Shown here: piece after piece, positions 6,427 through 13,208 of the stretch
How positions within the stretch are numbered: position 1 is the first letter of the stretch
How the letters are laid out: each line of letters starts with the position of its first letter
Source of the DNA: Acidobacteriota bacterium
GTDB lineage: Bacteria; Acidobacteriota; Blastocatellia; Pyrinomonadales; Pyrinomonadaceae
Length of the DNA stretch: 19,503 bases
Reading direction: 5' to 3'
NCBI GenBank assembly: GCA_023415725.1
Contig: JAEZJR010000024.1
Coordinates: forward strand, 1 to 19,503
Made by a program: the position numbers and the translations under genes
The notes under the pieces: model-generated
Seen by the model: only the letters and a program-made list of their open reading frames with translations
Database searches by the model: none
Told to the model about the DNA's origin: nothing

Positions 6427-8373
6427 TCAGTGACGGGTCAGGAGCGTTATGAAGATCGCGACGACCATGATCAGCCCCGAGATATAAGCGATGAAGCCGA
6501 ACGTCTTCGAGGCGATCCGGGCTCGACGGCTCGGAGGATCGGTAATGATGGAGTCGAGCTTGCCTTCCTCGATGAGGCGTTCGTATTCGAGTTCCCGTTC
6601 CTCTTTGAACCTCGCGAGCGTCATCTTTCCGGTGAAGATCACGGTATCCATCGGGAAGTTCTCAGGCCGCAGATGGTTGTGGAAGAAGTGGAACGCGAAG
6701 ATGAACGCTGTCGCGAGCAGGGCTTCTTCGCCATGCACGATGTGTGCGACGTTGAGCCAGTCCCCGGGCAGGAACCGCGAGAAGAAGGTCGGGAACCAAA
6801 GCAGAAGTCCCGACAGCCCGATCACGGGCACGCCCCAGAATACCGCGAAGTAGTCGAATTTCTCCCAATACGTCCAGCGGTCAAGTTTGGGCCGTGGGCC
6901 GAGATAAAGGAACCACCGGAACATATTGAAAAGGTCCTTGACATCGTCGATTCGCGGCACCATCGAGTCCGGTCCGTACAGCAGCGAGAACTTCCGTTCT
7001 AATACTGCCTTACGGAATATGAACCCGATGTGGATCAGAGCGTAAACGACGGTTATCACCGCACATATCCGGTGAACGACGCGTGTGACCTCGAGCCCGC
7101 CGCCGATCCGCACAAAGAAGCTGCCCCACTCCGTGTAGTGGAACATCAACGGCAGCCCCGTGGCGGCCAGCAGTATGAAGCTGATGACGATCAGGATGTG
7201 GGTTATCCGGTGCACCTTGGCGAAGCGGACCACGTAGATCTCGTCGTCTTCCGAGGTCTCGTGTTTCTCGGTGAAATAAGCTACCAGCGACCTTTGGATC
7301 CAGAGGATCGTGTGGATCCCGAAGAACGAGAATGTGCCAAGGAGCAGGAACTCCATAAACATCGTGATGTAGTAAACCTTCTCCGATTTTTCCGGATTGT
7401 GAGGATCCGGGTGAGGGCTGTACATCACGAAGCTGGAAGTAACGTTCGTATGGCAGGCCGAGCAGGTTTGTACCAGGTTCGCCTTGTTGACGGAAGACCG
7501 CGGGTCGCTCGCCGGGAGGTTCTTGTGCGGCGTGTGGCAGTCCGCGCATGTGGCTGCCATCTTGAAATCCAGGGCGGTCGCCTGACCATGGAACGTATCG
7601 CGGTAGCTCGGTGCCTGCTGAGTGTGACACATGCTGCAATTGGCGACCATCTGCAGATTGAAATCGCGTAAGCTGAGCGGTGCGGGCAGGTGAGAAACTG
7701 CGGTGTGGCAGGTAGTGCACGATGGAGCGTCTTCGTTTCCGGCATGGGCCGCCTGTCCGTGGCTGCTTATGTTATATTCGGCGACGTTTTCCTGGTGGCA
7801 CTTCGCGCACATCGTCTGCGCGTTCGCCCGGTTCATCGTGGATGCGGGATCCTTCACCGGGAGTATGCTATGCGAGCCGTGGCAATCGGCACAGGAGGCG
7901 GCTTTATCGGCTCCTTGTTCACGTTTGGTCCCGTGAATGCTCAGGTGGAAGGACTTGCCCGCCTCTTCGTGACACCCTCCGCACGTTACGGCCATGTTGG
8001 CTCGATTGACCGTCGATTTGGGATTCTCTGCGGGAAGTATCGTGGTCGGATCGCCGTTGACGGCGTGGCAGTTCAGGCAGGACGGGGCCGGCTTGCCGTT
8101 GGCACCGCTCTTAGCGTGAATGCTGTTCGCCATCGCGCTGTGCGAGTCCTTGTGGAATTTCTCGCCCCCGAGATCCGGAAGTTTCTTGCCCGGGCCGTGG
8201 CAGCCCGCACAATCCAGGTTAACTCTGGTAGGGAATTCGCCCGCCTGTTGGTTTGCGGTGAGGTAGGGATCCTGTGCGTTCTGGGCCGACGTCGCGATCG
8301 ACCGATATAGGTATGCCCCGACGGACAAAACAACGAAAGCGGCGATGACGGCGATCTTGATTCGACTCTTCAT
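6427..8373 (-). CDS. CbcL-like fusion: nonaheme cytochrome c plus membrane cytochrome b
   Basis: The 648-aa product (ATG 8373; a GTG at 8388 is possible) has an N-terminal membrane/signal segment (about residues 5-23), nine CXXCH sites between about 55 and 308, then a six-helix membrane domain (about 335-358, 390-412, 432-455, 505-528, 548-566, 624-646). Membrane histidines at V-H-R-I-T-H (388-391), 434, 448, 547 and 562-566 are likely b-heme ligands, as in the FdnI/HydC-type cytochrome b family. Nine c-hemes fused to such a domain is the architecture of Geobacter CbcL, an inner-membrane quinol oxidase used in metal reduction. Three heme sites are preceded by a repeated P-x-S/T-x-x-N-R/K-A-N element. 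An Fnr/Crp-like operator lies upstream, and the gene ends at a shared terminator. Function in extracellular respiration is inferred. Confidence 0.87.
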   Translation of the reverse strand: MKSRIKIAVIAAFVVLSVGAYLYRSIATSAQNAQDPYLTANQQAGEFPTRVNLDCAGCHGPGKKLPDLGGEKFHKDSHSAMANSIHAKSGANGKPAPSCLNCHAVNGDPTTILPAENPKSTVNRANMAVTCGGCHEEAGKSFHLSIHGTKREQGADKAASCADCHGSHSILPVKDPASTMNRANAQTMCAKCHQENVAEYNISSHGQAAHAGNEDAPSCTTCHTAVSHLPAPLSLRDFNLQMVANCSMCHTQQAPSYRDTFHGQATALDFKMAATCADCHTPHKNLPASDPRSSVNKANLVQTCSACHTNVTSSFVMYSPHPDPHNPEKSEKVYYITMFMEFLLLGTFSFFGIHTILWIQRSLVAYFTEKHETSEDDEIYVVRFAKVHRITHILIVISFILLAATGLPLMFHYTEWGSFFVRIGGGLEVTRVVHRICAVITVVYALIHIGFIFRKAVLERKFSLLYGPDSMVPRIDDVKDLFNMFRWFLYLGPRPKLDRWTYWEKFDYFAVFWGVPVIGLSGLLLWFPTFFSRFLPGDWLNVAHIVHGEEALLATAFIFAFHFFHNHLRPENFPMDTVIFTGKMTLARFKEERELEYERLIEEGKLDSIITDPPSRRARIASKTFGFIAYISGLIMVVAIFITLLTRH

Positions 8374-8422
8374 GGGATTAGTAACCACTAATTAATGAGT
8401 ACAGTGGATCAACGGCGGAAAC

Positions 8423-8438
8423 AGTGATGCGAATCACT
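8423..8438 (-). promoter_or_regulatory. Variant Fnr/Crp-type operator upstream of the CbcL-like gene
   Basis: AGTGATGCGAATCACT is a palindrome that matches TGTGA-N6-TCACA with one symmetric mismatch per arm, and it also fits the Fnr core TGAT-N4-ATCA. Class II spacing puts the start site near 8389, with TACTCA (8401-8396 on the minus strand) at -10, a poor match. The implied leader to ATG 8373 is about 16 bases. Confidence 0.65.
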
Positions 8439-8501
8439 TTAGGGGAATGGACGCGTTTCTGCAAAGTCGTGGCGGCGTGAGATGGAAAGGAACCCGCTTG
8501 A

Positions 8502-8551
8502 TAATAAAACCGCGGCGATGTGCATGAATGTCTTTCTGCAGATCGCCGCGG
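8502..8551 (-). terminator. Terminator of the decaheme-barrel operon
   Basis: Perfect 10-bp arms CCGCGGCGAT (8510-8519) and ATCGCCGCGG (8542-8551) are extended inward by a TGCA/TGCA pair. On the minus strand they are followed by TTTTATTAT. It lies 35 bases past the barrel gene stop. Confidence 0.8.
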
Positions 8552-8585
8552 CCGTTAACTGGCGTTATTTACTAACAGACTCGGA

Positions 8586-10673
8586 TCACCGGTCGCCAGC
8601 TCCTCTGCCCAGGTAGATCCGAAGGGACATATACGGCATGTGGGCACTGTAGTTTTGGAACGGTAGGGCCCACTGTACGTTCTGTACTGGTTCCTCCTTA
8701 TAGTCGTAGTACTGGTAGCCGATGTTCCAATCGACATAACGGTTCAGCTTGATCGCCGCCCTGAACTCCGGTGCCTTGAAGTCGATCGGGTATCCGCCGA
8801 GGATATAAGGTGCCGCCAGGGCCGGGATCTCACGATCTCCGTACGCACGGTCCTTGTTCCATCGATAGCTGCCGAAGAAGGTGATCCGCTTGTGCGGTCT
8901 GACGGTAGCGTCGATGAAAAAGTAATTGTCGCGTACGAAGTATTCGCTCAGTGCATCGGCCAGCGTAGGTATAAAGTTCACCGTTGCACGGCTGGTAAGA
9001 TGCGTGTAGTTGTAACCACCGGTAAGGTTCAATTCATCAATGGGGTTCCAGTCGAGCGTTGCCGAGAATATGCGGCTTTTATTGTCCGTTATCCTCGGGA
9101 CGGCCCTCGACAGGTCCGTCGGTATCTCGTTGTCCCTGCTGATGAAGGAGACATTCGCGGACACTTTGTCGAACCGCATCTGGCTTCTGATGCGGAAGTT
9201 GGTGAAATCGGCGTTGCCCGCCCGTGTGAAGACGTTGTCGGCTTTGCCCTTTTCCAGGTCCGCATATAGCGTCCAGTTCTTGAGAGGTTTGATGCGGGTC
9301 CCGGCGATGACCGTGTTGGTCGTGTTGTCGCCTTCCTCGATCTCCCCGGTCCCCGCAACGAGGGTCGGCGGGTTTGTCGCCACGTTGAAAGCGGTCCACA
9401 GTATCTGGAAATCGCGCGTCGTGTAACGGTACCCGAGATTCACCGCGAAGCGGTTATTGAACTGGTAGTCACCTTCGATCAGATTCATGTATCTCCGATA
9501 CCTGGTGAACGTGTAGTTGTGCTGCCTGCTGGAGGCACCGGAACGTGTCGAGCCCAGCAGGTAGAGGTTGCCGCCGTTCAAGTTGAACCCGTCATATGTG
9601 AACGTGTTCGAAATGCGGAACTTGTCCGTGACCCGCCAGGTTATACCAAGGTCGCCACGGGTTTGAGGCCGAGACGACTGGCCGGTTATGTTGAGCTGCT
9701 CGGTCGTTATGACGGACGTCGAGGCGTAGAAGAAACGCGATGCTTCGTTCCAGCTGAACTCATTAGAGGTCCGCGAATGCAGTATCCTCGCGGTGAAATC
9801 CAATTTGTTAGCGATGGTACGCTGCACGCTGAACATCCCGAAGTGAGTTCGTCCGCTGATCGGGCTCGATCGCTGTGCCGACAAGAAGTCGTATGTATCG
9901 ACGTTGGAGCCTTCCTCCGGCCCGACCAGGGTAAAGGTGGTACGGTCACTGAAATTACGGTAGCCGTACGTGCCGGAAAAGTTGAATCCGAGCAAGCTTC
10001 CGTCGGCACCGGCACGCAGGTCGTAGGCCTTGGTCCTGGCGTCCGCGTCGAACGGAAACGCATTGCTCTGGCGGGTCGTGTAGGTGAACGTGCCGTTCGA
10101 TATGTTGTACGAGCCGCCCAATCGGAAGCGGATCTTCCGGTTGTCGGGGAGAAGGGTCAGGTCGAGGTCACCGAAATTTCGGCGGGTGTCGTAGTTGTCG
10201 TAGCTGATCTTCGTCTCACCGACGGCGTGGTTGTTGAGTAAGTTGAAATAGCTCACCCTACGGACCGTCGTATCGAGCCGATAGACCCCATCACGTTCGA
10301 TATTCGCCCGGATAAAGCCGGTAGGGTCCGAGCCCCAGCCGGAGGCCATTATCAAAGCCGAATCGAACGCTTTGTAGTTTGATCCCTCACCGTTGTCCTC
10401 GACGTAGATGCTCGAGTCAAAGACGCGGAACCCGGTCTTGTAGTTCAGGTCGCTCCGGAACTTATTCTCGAAGCCGTTTACGTCCACCCATCGTCCGCCG
10501 ATCTCGGTACTGGCTTTGACGGAATAGCGTCCGTCCGAGTCCGTAGAGGAAGGTGAGGGCGATGGTGACTGTGCAAGGGAAGTGATCGATAAGATCGCCG
10601 CGGCGAAACCAGCGGATAGAAATCGAAGGGTGCCGCTAAACCTTGACGGATTATTTCTTGATGTGTGTGTCAT
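8586..10673 (-). CDS. MtrB/PioB-like outer-membrane beta-barrel partner of a decaheme cytochrome
   Basis: The 695-aa product has a signal peptide (about residues 15-35, ending A-Q), a Ser/Pro linker (SPSPSPSS), and then alternating aromatic/polar strands to the C-terminus, including many Y-x-F/N-x-T-type segments. The last segment (MPYMSLRIYLGRG) is a fairly typical terminal strand. It follows the decaheme gene by 12 bases. MtrB and PioB are about 26-stranded porins of similar length that sheath a decaheme cytochrome across the outer membrane, so the same job is inferred here. I find no cysteine in the whole protein, so the N-terminal CXXC reported for Shewanella MtrB is absent. The identity rests on barrel-like sequence plus gene pairing; an unrelated barrel is possible but less likely. 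Confidence 0.82.
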   Translation of the reverse strand: MTHTSRNNPSRFSGTLRFLSAGFAAAILSITSLAQSPSPSPSSTDSDGRYSVKASTEIGGRWVDVNGFENKFRSDLNYKTGFRVFDSSIYVEDNGEGSNYKAFDSALIMASGWGSDPTGFIRANIERDGVYRLDTTVRRVSYFNLLNNHAVGETKISYDNYDTRRNFGDLDLTLLPDNRKIRFRLGGSYNISNGTFTYTTRQSNAFPFDADARTKAYDLRAGADGSLLGFNFSGTYGYRNFSDRTTFTLVGPEEGSNVDTYDFLSAQRSSPISGRTHFGMFSVQRTIANKLDFTARILHSRTSNEFSWNEASRFFYASTSVITTEQLNITGQSSRPQTRGDLGITWRVTDKFRISNTFTYDGFNLNGGNLYLLGSTRSGASSRQHNYTFTRYRRYMNLIEGDYQFNNRFAVNLGYRYTTRDFQILWTAFNVATNPPTLVAGTGEIEEGDNTTNTVIAGTRIKPLKNWTLYADLEKGKADNVFTRAGNADFTNFRIRSQMRFDKVSANVSFISRDNEIPTDLSRAVPRITDNKSRIFSATLDWNPIDELNLTGGYNYTHLTSRATVNFIPTLADALSEYFVRDNYFFIDATVRPHKRITFFGSYRWNKDRAYGDREIPALAAPYILGGYPIDFKAPEFRAAIKLNRYVDWNIGYQYYDYKEEPVQNVQWALPFQNYSAHMPYMSLRIYLGRGAGDR

Positions 10674-10685
10674 TGTCGTGGCCCC

Positions 10686-11720
10686 CTATCTGAAGAAGTT
10701 ACGCTGTGCGTTCGATCCGTGGATCGCGGCGTGACAGATCGTACAGTTCTGATTCCGGATGACATTCTGCGCGTGCGGTCCGTGAGACGCTTCCGGATCC
10801 AGGGCAACATTTAAGATGTCCGTGTGGCACTCGATGCAAAGCTGCCGGACGCTTGCACGCTTCAGCATCTTCGGATTCTGTGATCCGTGCGGTGTGTGGC
10901 ATGCGGAGCAGCCTTCGAGCTTCAGCGGGGAGTGTTCGAACACGAACGGGCCCTGCTTGTCGGAGTGGCACTTGACGCAGGATTGATCGGCACCGACCGC
11001 GAGCCTGGTCTGCTTTTGATCGAATCCCCCGTGCGGGTTGTGGCAATCGCTGCAGCTCATCGTCCCTTCGAGCACTTTGTGCCGGAACGGTTTCGTGAAC
11101 TGAGATTTCACCTCGCTATGGCACGATAGGCAGAGTTGGGGCTCACTGTCTTTGAGCATTGCCCGGCTGGCGAGATTGGATCTTTGGGCCGATACCCCAT
11201 TGACGAAGGCGATCGAACCGGGCTTTTGGTTCGGATAGCTAGGGCCGTGAGCGGTATGGCAATCATTGCAGCTGACGTTGTTTCGCCAGTGGTCGCCCCG
11301 GCGGAAGTTGTTGTGGGCCTCTTTACCGGCGTGGCAGGCCAAACAGGTGTCGGAGGCCGCTTTCGGGTCGAGGTTCTTGGGGTTGATTATCTTGGTTACG
11401 TCGCCGCCGCCCTCGACGTGTTCTTTACCGGGCCCGTGACAGGATTCGCATCCCACCACTTTGTCCTTCCATGAGGACCTTTCTCCGAGTTTTCCGTGAG
11501 AGGTTTTCGCGACGTCGTTGAACGCTTGGTCGTGGCACGCTCTGCAGGTCTCGCTGCCGACATAGCGGTCGTCAGCGTTCACCGGGGTGGCGGTGGTCAC
11601 CGGCAGTTCGGAGGCCGAGGAACGAATGGCCGGTGATGTGAATGTAACAGCCATCCAAATGAAAAGAAGCACGGCGGAAGTGCCGAGCATCAGGAGTTTT
11701 AGTTTTTTTATCGAAGCCAT
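10686..11720 (-). CDS. DmsE/MtrA-family decaheme c-type cytochrome
   Basis: The 344-aa product has an N-terminal hydrophobic signal (about residues 8-28) and exactly ten CXXCH sites at about residues 59, 91, 126, 151, 197, 223, 248, 271, 295 and 326, close to the length and heme number of MtrA (about 333 aa, ten hemes). The start Y-V-G-S-E-T-C-R-A-C-H and the end C-T-I-C-H-A-A-I-H-G-S-N are characteristic of the DmsE/MtrA group. Members thread through an MtrB-type porin and carry electrons across the outer membrane, and that porin is the next gene. A strong ribosome binding site (AGGAGG, 7 bases before ATG 11720) and a class II Fnr/Crp-type promoter lie upstream. No dmsA/B-type reductase or MtrC homologue is in the window. 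Confidence 0.93.
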   Translation of the reverse strand: MASIKKLKLLMLGTSAVLLFIWMAVTFTSPAIRSSASELPVTTATPVNADDRYVGSETCRACHDQAFNDVAKTSHGKLGERSSWKDKVVGCESCHGPGKEHVEGGGDVTKIINPKNLDPKAASDTCLACHAGKEAHNNFRRGDHWRNNVSCNDCHTAHGPSYPNQKPGSIAFVNGVSAQRSNLASRAMLKDSEPQLCLSCHSEVKSQFTKPFRHKVLEGTMSCSDCHNPHGGFDQKQTRLAVGADQSCVKCHSDKQGPFVFEHSPLKLEGCSACHTPHGSQNPKMLKRASVRQLCIECHTDILNVALDPEASHGPHAQNVIRNQNCTICHAAIHGSNAQRNFFR

Positions 11721-11784
11721 ATATGTGCCTCCTACTGCTGTCGGACCTGGGCCGGAAATTGCGCCCGGTACAGCACTACCATGA

Positions 11785-11790
11785 ATCTTA
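11785..11790 (-). promoter_or_regulatory. -10 box TAAGAT of the decaheme-barrel operon
   Basis: On the minus strand TAAGAT (11790 to 11785) predicts a start site near 11778. There is no good -35 box; the operator at 11812-11827 lies there instead. The leader before ATG 11720 would be 58 bases. Confidence 0.7.
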
Positions 11791-11811
11791 GGATCCGCTG
11801 TTGAGGGCTGC

Positions 11812-11827
11812 TGTGACCCCTGTCACA
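11812..11827 (-). promoter_or_regulatory. Fnr/Crp-type operator, class II position, upstream of the decaheme gene
   Basis: TGTGACCCCTGTCACA is a perfect TGTGA-N6-TCACA palindrome extended by C and G on the flanks. Its centre, 11819.5, is exactly 41.5 bases upstream of the start site implied by the TAAGAT -10 box. It begins only about 25 bases after the stop codon of the preceding gene. Confidence 0.85.
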
Positions 11828-11852
11828 GGTAGGACGATTGGTTCTTTGATCC

Positions 11853-12341
11853 TTAAAGCTGTTTCAATAAACGGTCCGCGTCGCGGACCAGGTCTGCAAG
11901 CAAGCGAACGACTCGCGAACGAAGTTCGGGACGTTCCGCAATGTGCCTGATAAGGTCTGTCCGAATGATCGATCGGACCGTGCATTCCGTGGAAGCGATC
12001 ACGTTATAAGAGATGGGCCGCCCGGCCAGCGTTTCCATCAGCCCGACCACTTCGCCCGGGAACAAGATACGGGCCTTATACTCTCCGGTCGAAAGATCAT
12101 CCACTTCGAGCACTGCGAGGCCGTCCATGACCGCGATGATCCGGTCGGGCGTGCAGCCGCATTCGATCAGGTATTGTCCGGGAAGATATTTACGGTCGCA
12201 AAATGCCGGCAGGCCCGAGTCGCCGCTTCCACTTTCGAATAATTGATCAAGAGTGACGAGGGATATGGGGCCCGGGATCGATGGGTTAGGTTCGACTATT
12301 GTTTTTGCCTCCGCCCAAACTGTCTGCACAGGCGGTAGCAT
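11853..12341 (-). CDS. Stand-alone cyclic-nucleotide-binding-fold protein without HTH
   Basis: The 162-aa product from ATG 12341 (a GTG at 12380 is in frame but lies upstream of the predicted start of transcription) has a Crp/Fnr-type sensory fold: F-C-D-R-K-Y-L-P-G-Q-Y-L-I, I-I-A-V-M-D-G-L-A-V-L-E-V, F-P-G-E-V-V-G-L-M-E-T, then a long helix (about 125-162) at the place of the Crp dimerisation helix. It ends there with no helix-turn-helix, so it is not expected to bind DNA. The Arg-Ser pair that holds cAMP phosphate in Crp is not seen after the G-E-V-V-G-L segment, so the ligand is unclear. It may bind another ligand, a partner protein or the neighbouring regulator through the dimer helix. 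An Fnr/Crp-type site overlaps its promoter region. Confidence 0.8.
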   Translation of the reverse strand: MLPPVQTVWAEAKTIVEPNPSIPGPISLVTLDQLFESGSGDSGLPAFCDRKYLPGQYLIECGCTPDRIIAVMDGLAVLEVDDLSTGEYKARILFPGEVVGLMETLAGRPISYNVIASTECTVRSIIRTDLIRHIAERPELRSRVVRLLADLVRDADRLLKQL

Positions 12342-12387
12342 AATCCCGATAAGCGGTCGAACCGTTAGGACATACGACACAAACCGG

Positions 12388-12403
12388 TGTGACCGGCGTC
12401 ACA
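12388..12403 (-). promoter_or_regulatory. Fnr/Crp-type operator overlapping the regulator's stop codon
   Basis: TGTGACCGGCGTCACA is a perfect TGTGA-N6-TCACA palindrome, and it contains the stop codon of the Fnr/Crp gene (12399-12401). Class II spacing would place the start of transcription near 12354, 13 bases before ATG 12341. The -10 region there (AACGGT or TAACGG) is weak, so activator dependence would be strong, or the site may work differently. Confidence 0.75.
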
Positions 12404-13151
12404 TGCGGGCGCGCGAGGCTCGGGGCCGGCCGATCAAGGCCTCAAGGCCCTTTTTGCTGTGGATATAAAGGTCGGATCCTTTGAGGGAAATGATCTTTCG
12501 CTCGCGGAAATCCTTCAAAAGGCGGGTGACGGTTTCGCGGGAAGTGCCGATCATTTCGGCCATTTCCTCGTGGGTGAACCGCATCTTGACGCGTATGGGC
12601 CCCGCTCCGTTCCCATTGCCCGGCCCGATAGCCATGGTGTCGCACCAATCGAGCATCAGTTTAGCGAGCTTGTCAGCGACCGAGTTCGCCAGAACGAACG
12701 AGCGGATCTGGCTGCAGGTATCGTTATACCGTACGGCGAGCTGCTTGACGGTGCTCATCGCGACGTCCGGATTCGTATTCAGCAATCGCAGAAAATCCGC
12801 ACGGCTCACATAATTCACCTGGCACGGTTCGATGACTTCCGCCGACACCTCATAAACCCCACCCGAGATCACCGAGCTCAGGCCCAGGAGTTCTCCGGGG
12901 CGAGCAACGTGGAGGATGACGACCTTCCCGTCACGCGAACAGGTGAACAGCTTGACTTCGCCATGGCACAGCATATAAACGCCGTTGGCCGGCTGCCCTT
13001 CGATGAACAGCATGCTTCCAGACGAATAGCTGTTGGAGATCTTGACGCTGTCGAACGCCTTGATGCTCTCCCTGCCCAATTCGCAGAAGAAGCCTTCCTT
13101 GTTCGCTGAACAGTCGCAGCACTTATGATTTCCTGGGTGGTGTGAATTCAT
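12399..13151 (-). CDS. Fnr/Crp-family regulator with N-terminal cysteine cluster
   Basis: The 250-aa product carries C11-C12-D-C14 and C23 at the N-terminus (K-C-C-D-C-S-A-N then F-F-C-E-L), a sensory beta-roll (about 33-125) with C110 in E-P-C-Q-V-N-Y, which lines up with Fnr Cys122 by eye, a dimerisation helix (about 128-168), and a winged helix (about 192-245). Four such cysteines hold the oxygen-labile Fe-S cluster in Fnr, so redox or oxygen sensing is inferred. C62, C71, C146 and C170 are additional. The recognition helix reads T-S-R205-E206-T-V-T-R210, the R-E-x-x-x-R pattern of Crp that reads TGTGA, which matches the four palindromes found nearby. Crp's cAMP Arg-Ser pair is not seen. 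ATG 13151 is the start; the gene follows the LDH-like gene by 57 bases. Confidence 0.9.
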   Translation of the reverse strand: MNSHHPGNHKCCDCSANKEGFFCELGRESIKAFDSVKISNSYSSGSMLFIEGQPANGVYMLCHGEVKLFTCSRDGKVVILHVARPGELLGLSSVISGGVYEVSAEVIEPCQVNYVSRADFLRLLNTNPDVAMSTVKQLAVRYNDTCSQIRSFVLANSVADKLAKLMLDWCDTMAIGPGNGNGAGPIRVKMRFTHEEMAEMIGTSRETVTRLLKDFRERKIISLKGSDLYIHSKKGLEALIGRPRASRARM

Positions 13152-13208
13152 CAGTCTTACTCGCTTAGGGCCGCAAACATCGGAGCCCGGTCATTAAAAA
13201 TCCGAGCG

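Larger units (their letters stand above)
8374..8585. other. Intergenic region: terminator of the barrel gene and promoter of the CbcL-like gene
   Basis: No gene is seen here. The right half holds a hairpin terminator for the leftward dmsE-barrel unit (8510-8551). The left half holds an Fnr/Crp-like palindrome (8423-8438) followed, in the leftward direction, by a weak -10 candidate and the CbcL-like gene. The CbcL-like gene is therefore a separate transcription unit. Confidence 0.65.

Noticed and set aside
9519..10241. A 240-codon open frame on the plus strand inside the barrel gene
   Set aside because: Antisense shadow of the MtrB/PioB-like gene, with no ribosome binding site or family features.
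1968..11720. Nitrite reductase (NrfA) or octaheme tetrathionate/hydroxylamine-type reductase
   Set aside because: None of the multiheme proteins shows a CXXCK or other catalytic-heme signature; all look like electron carriers or quinol oxidases.
10686..11720. Dimethyl sulfoxide respiration because of the DmsE-like cytochrome
   Set aside because: No molybdenum-enzyme or Fe-S subunit genes are in the window; the family name alone does not show DMSO use.
12459..13109. A 216-codon plus-strand frame inside the regulator gene
   Set aside because: Antisense shadow; the minus-strand product is a clear Fnr/Crp protein.
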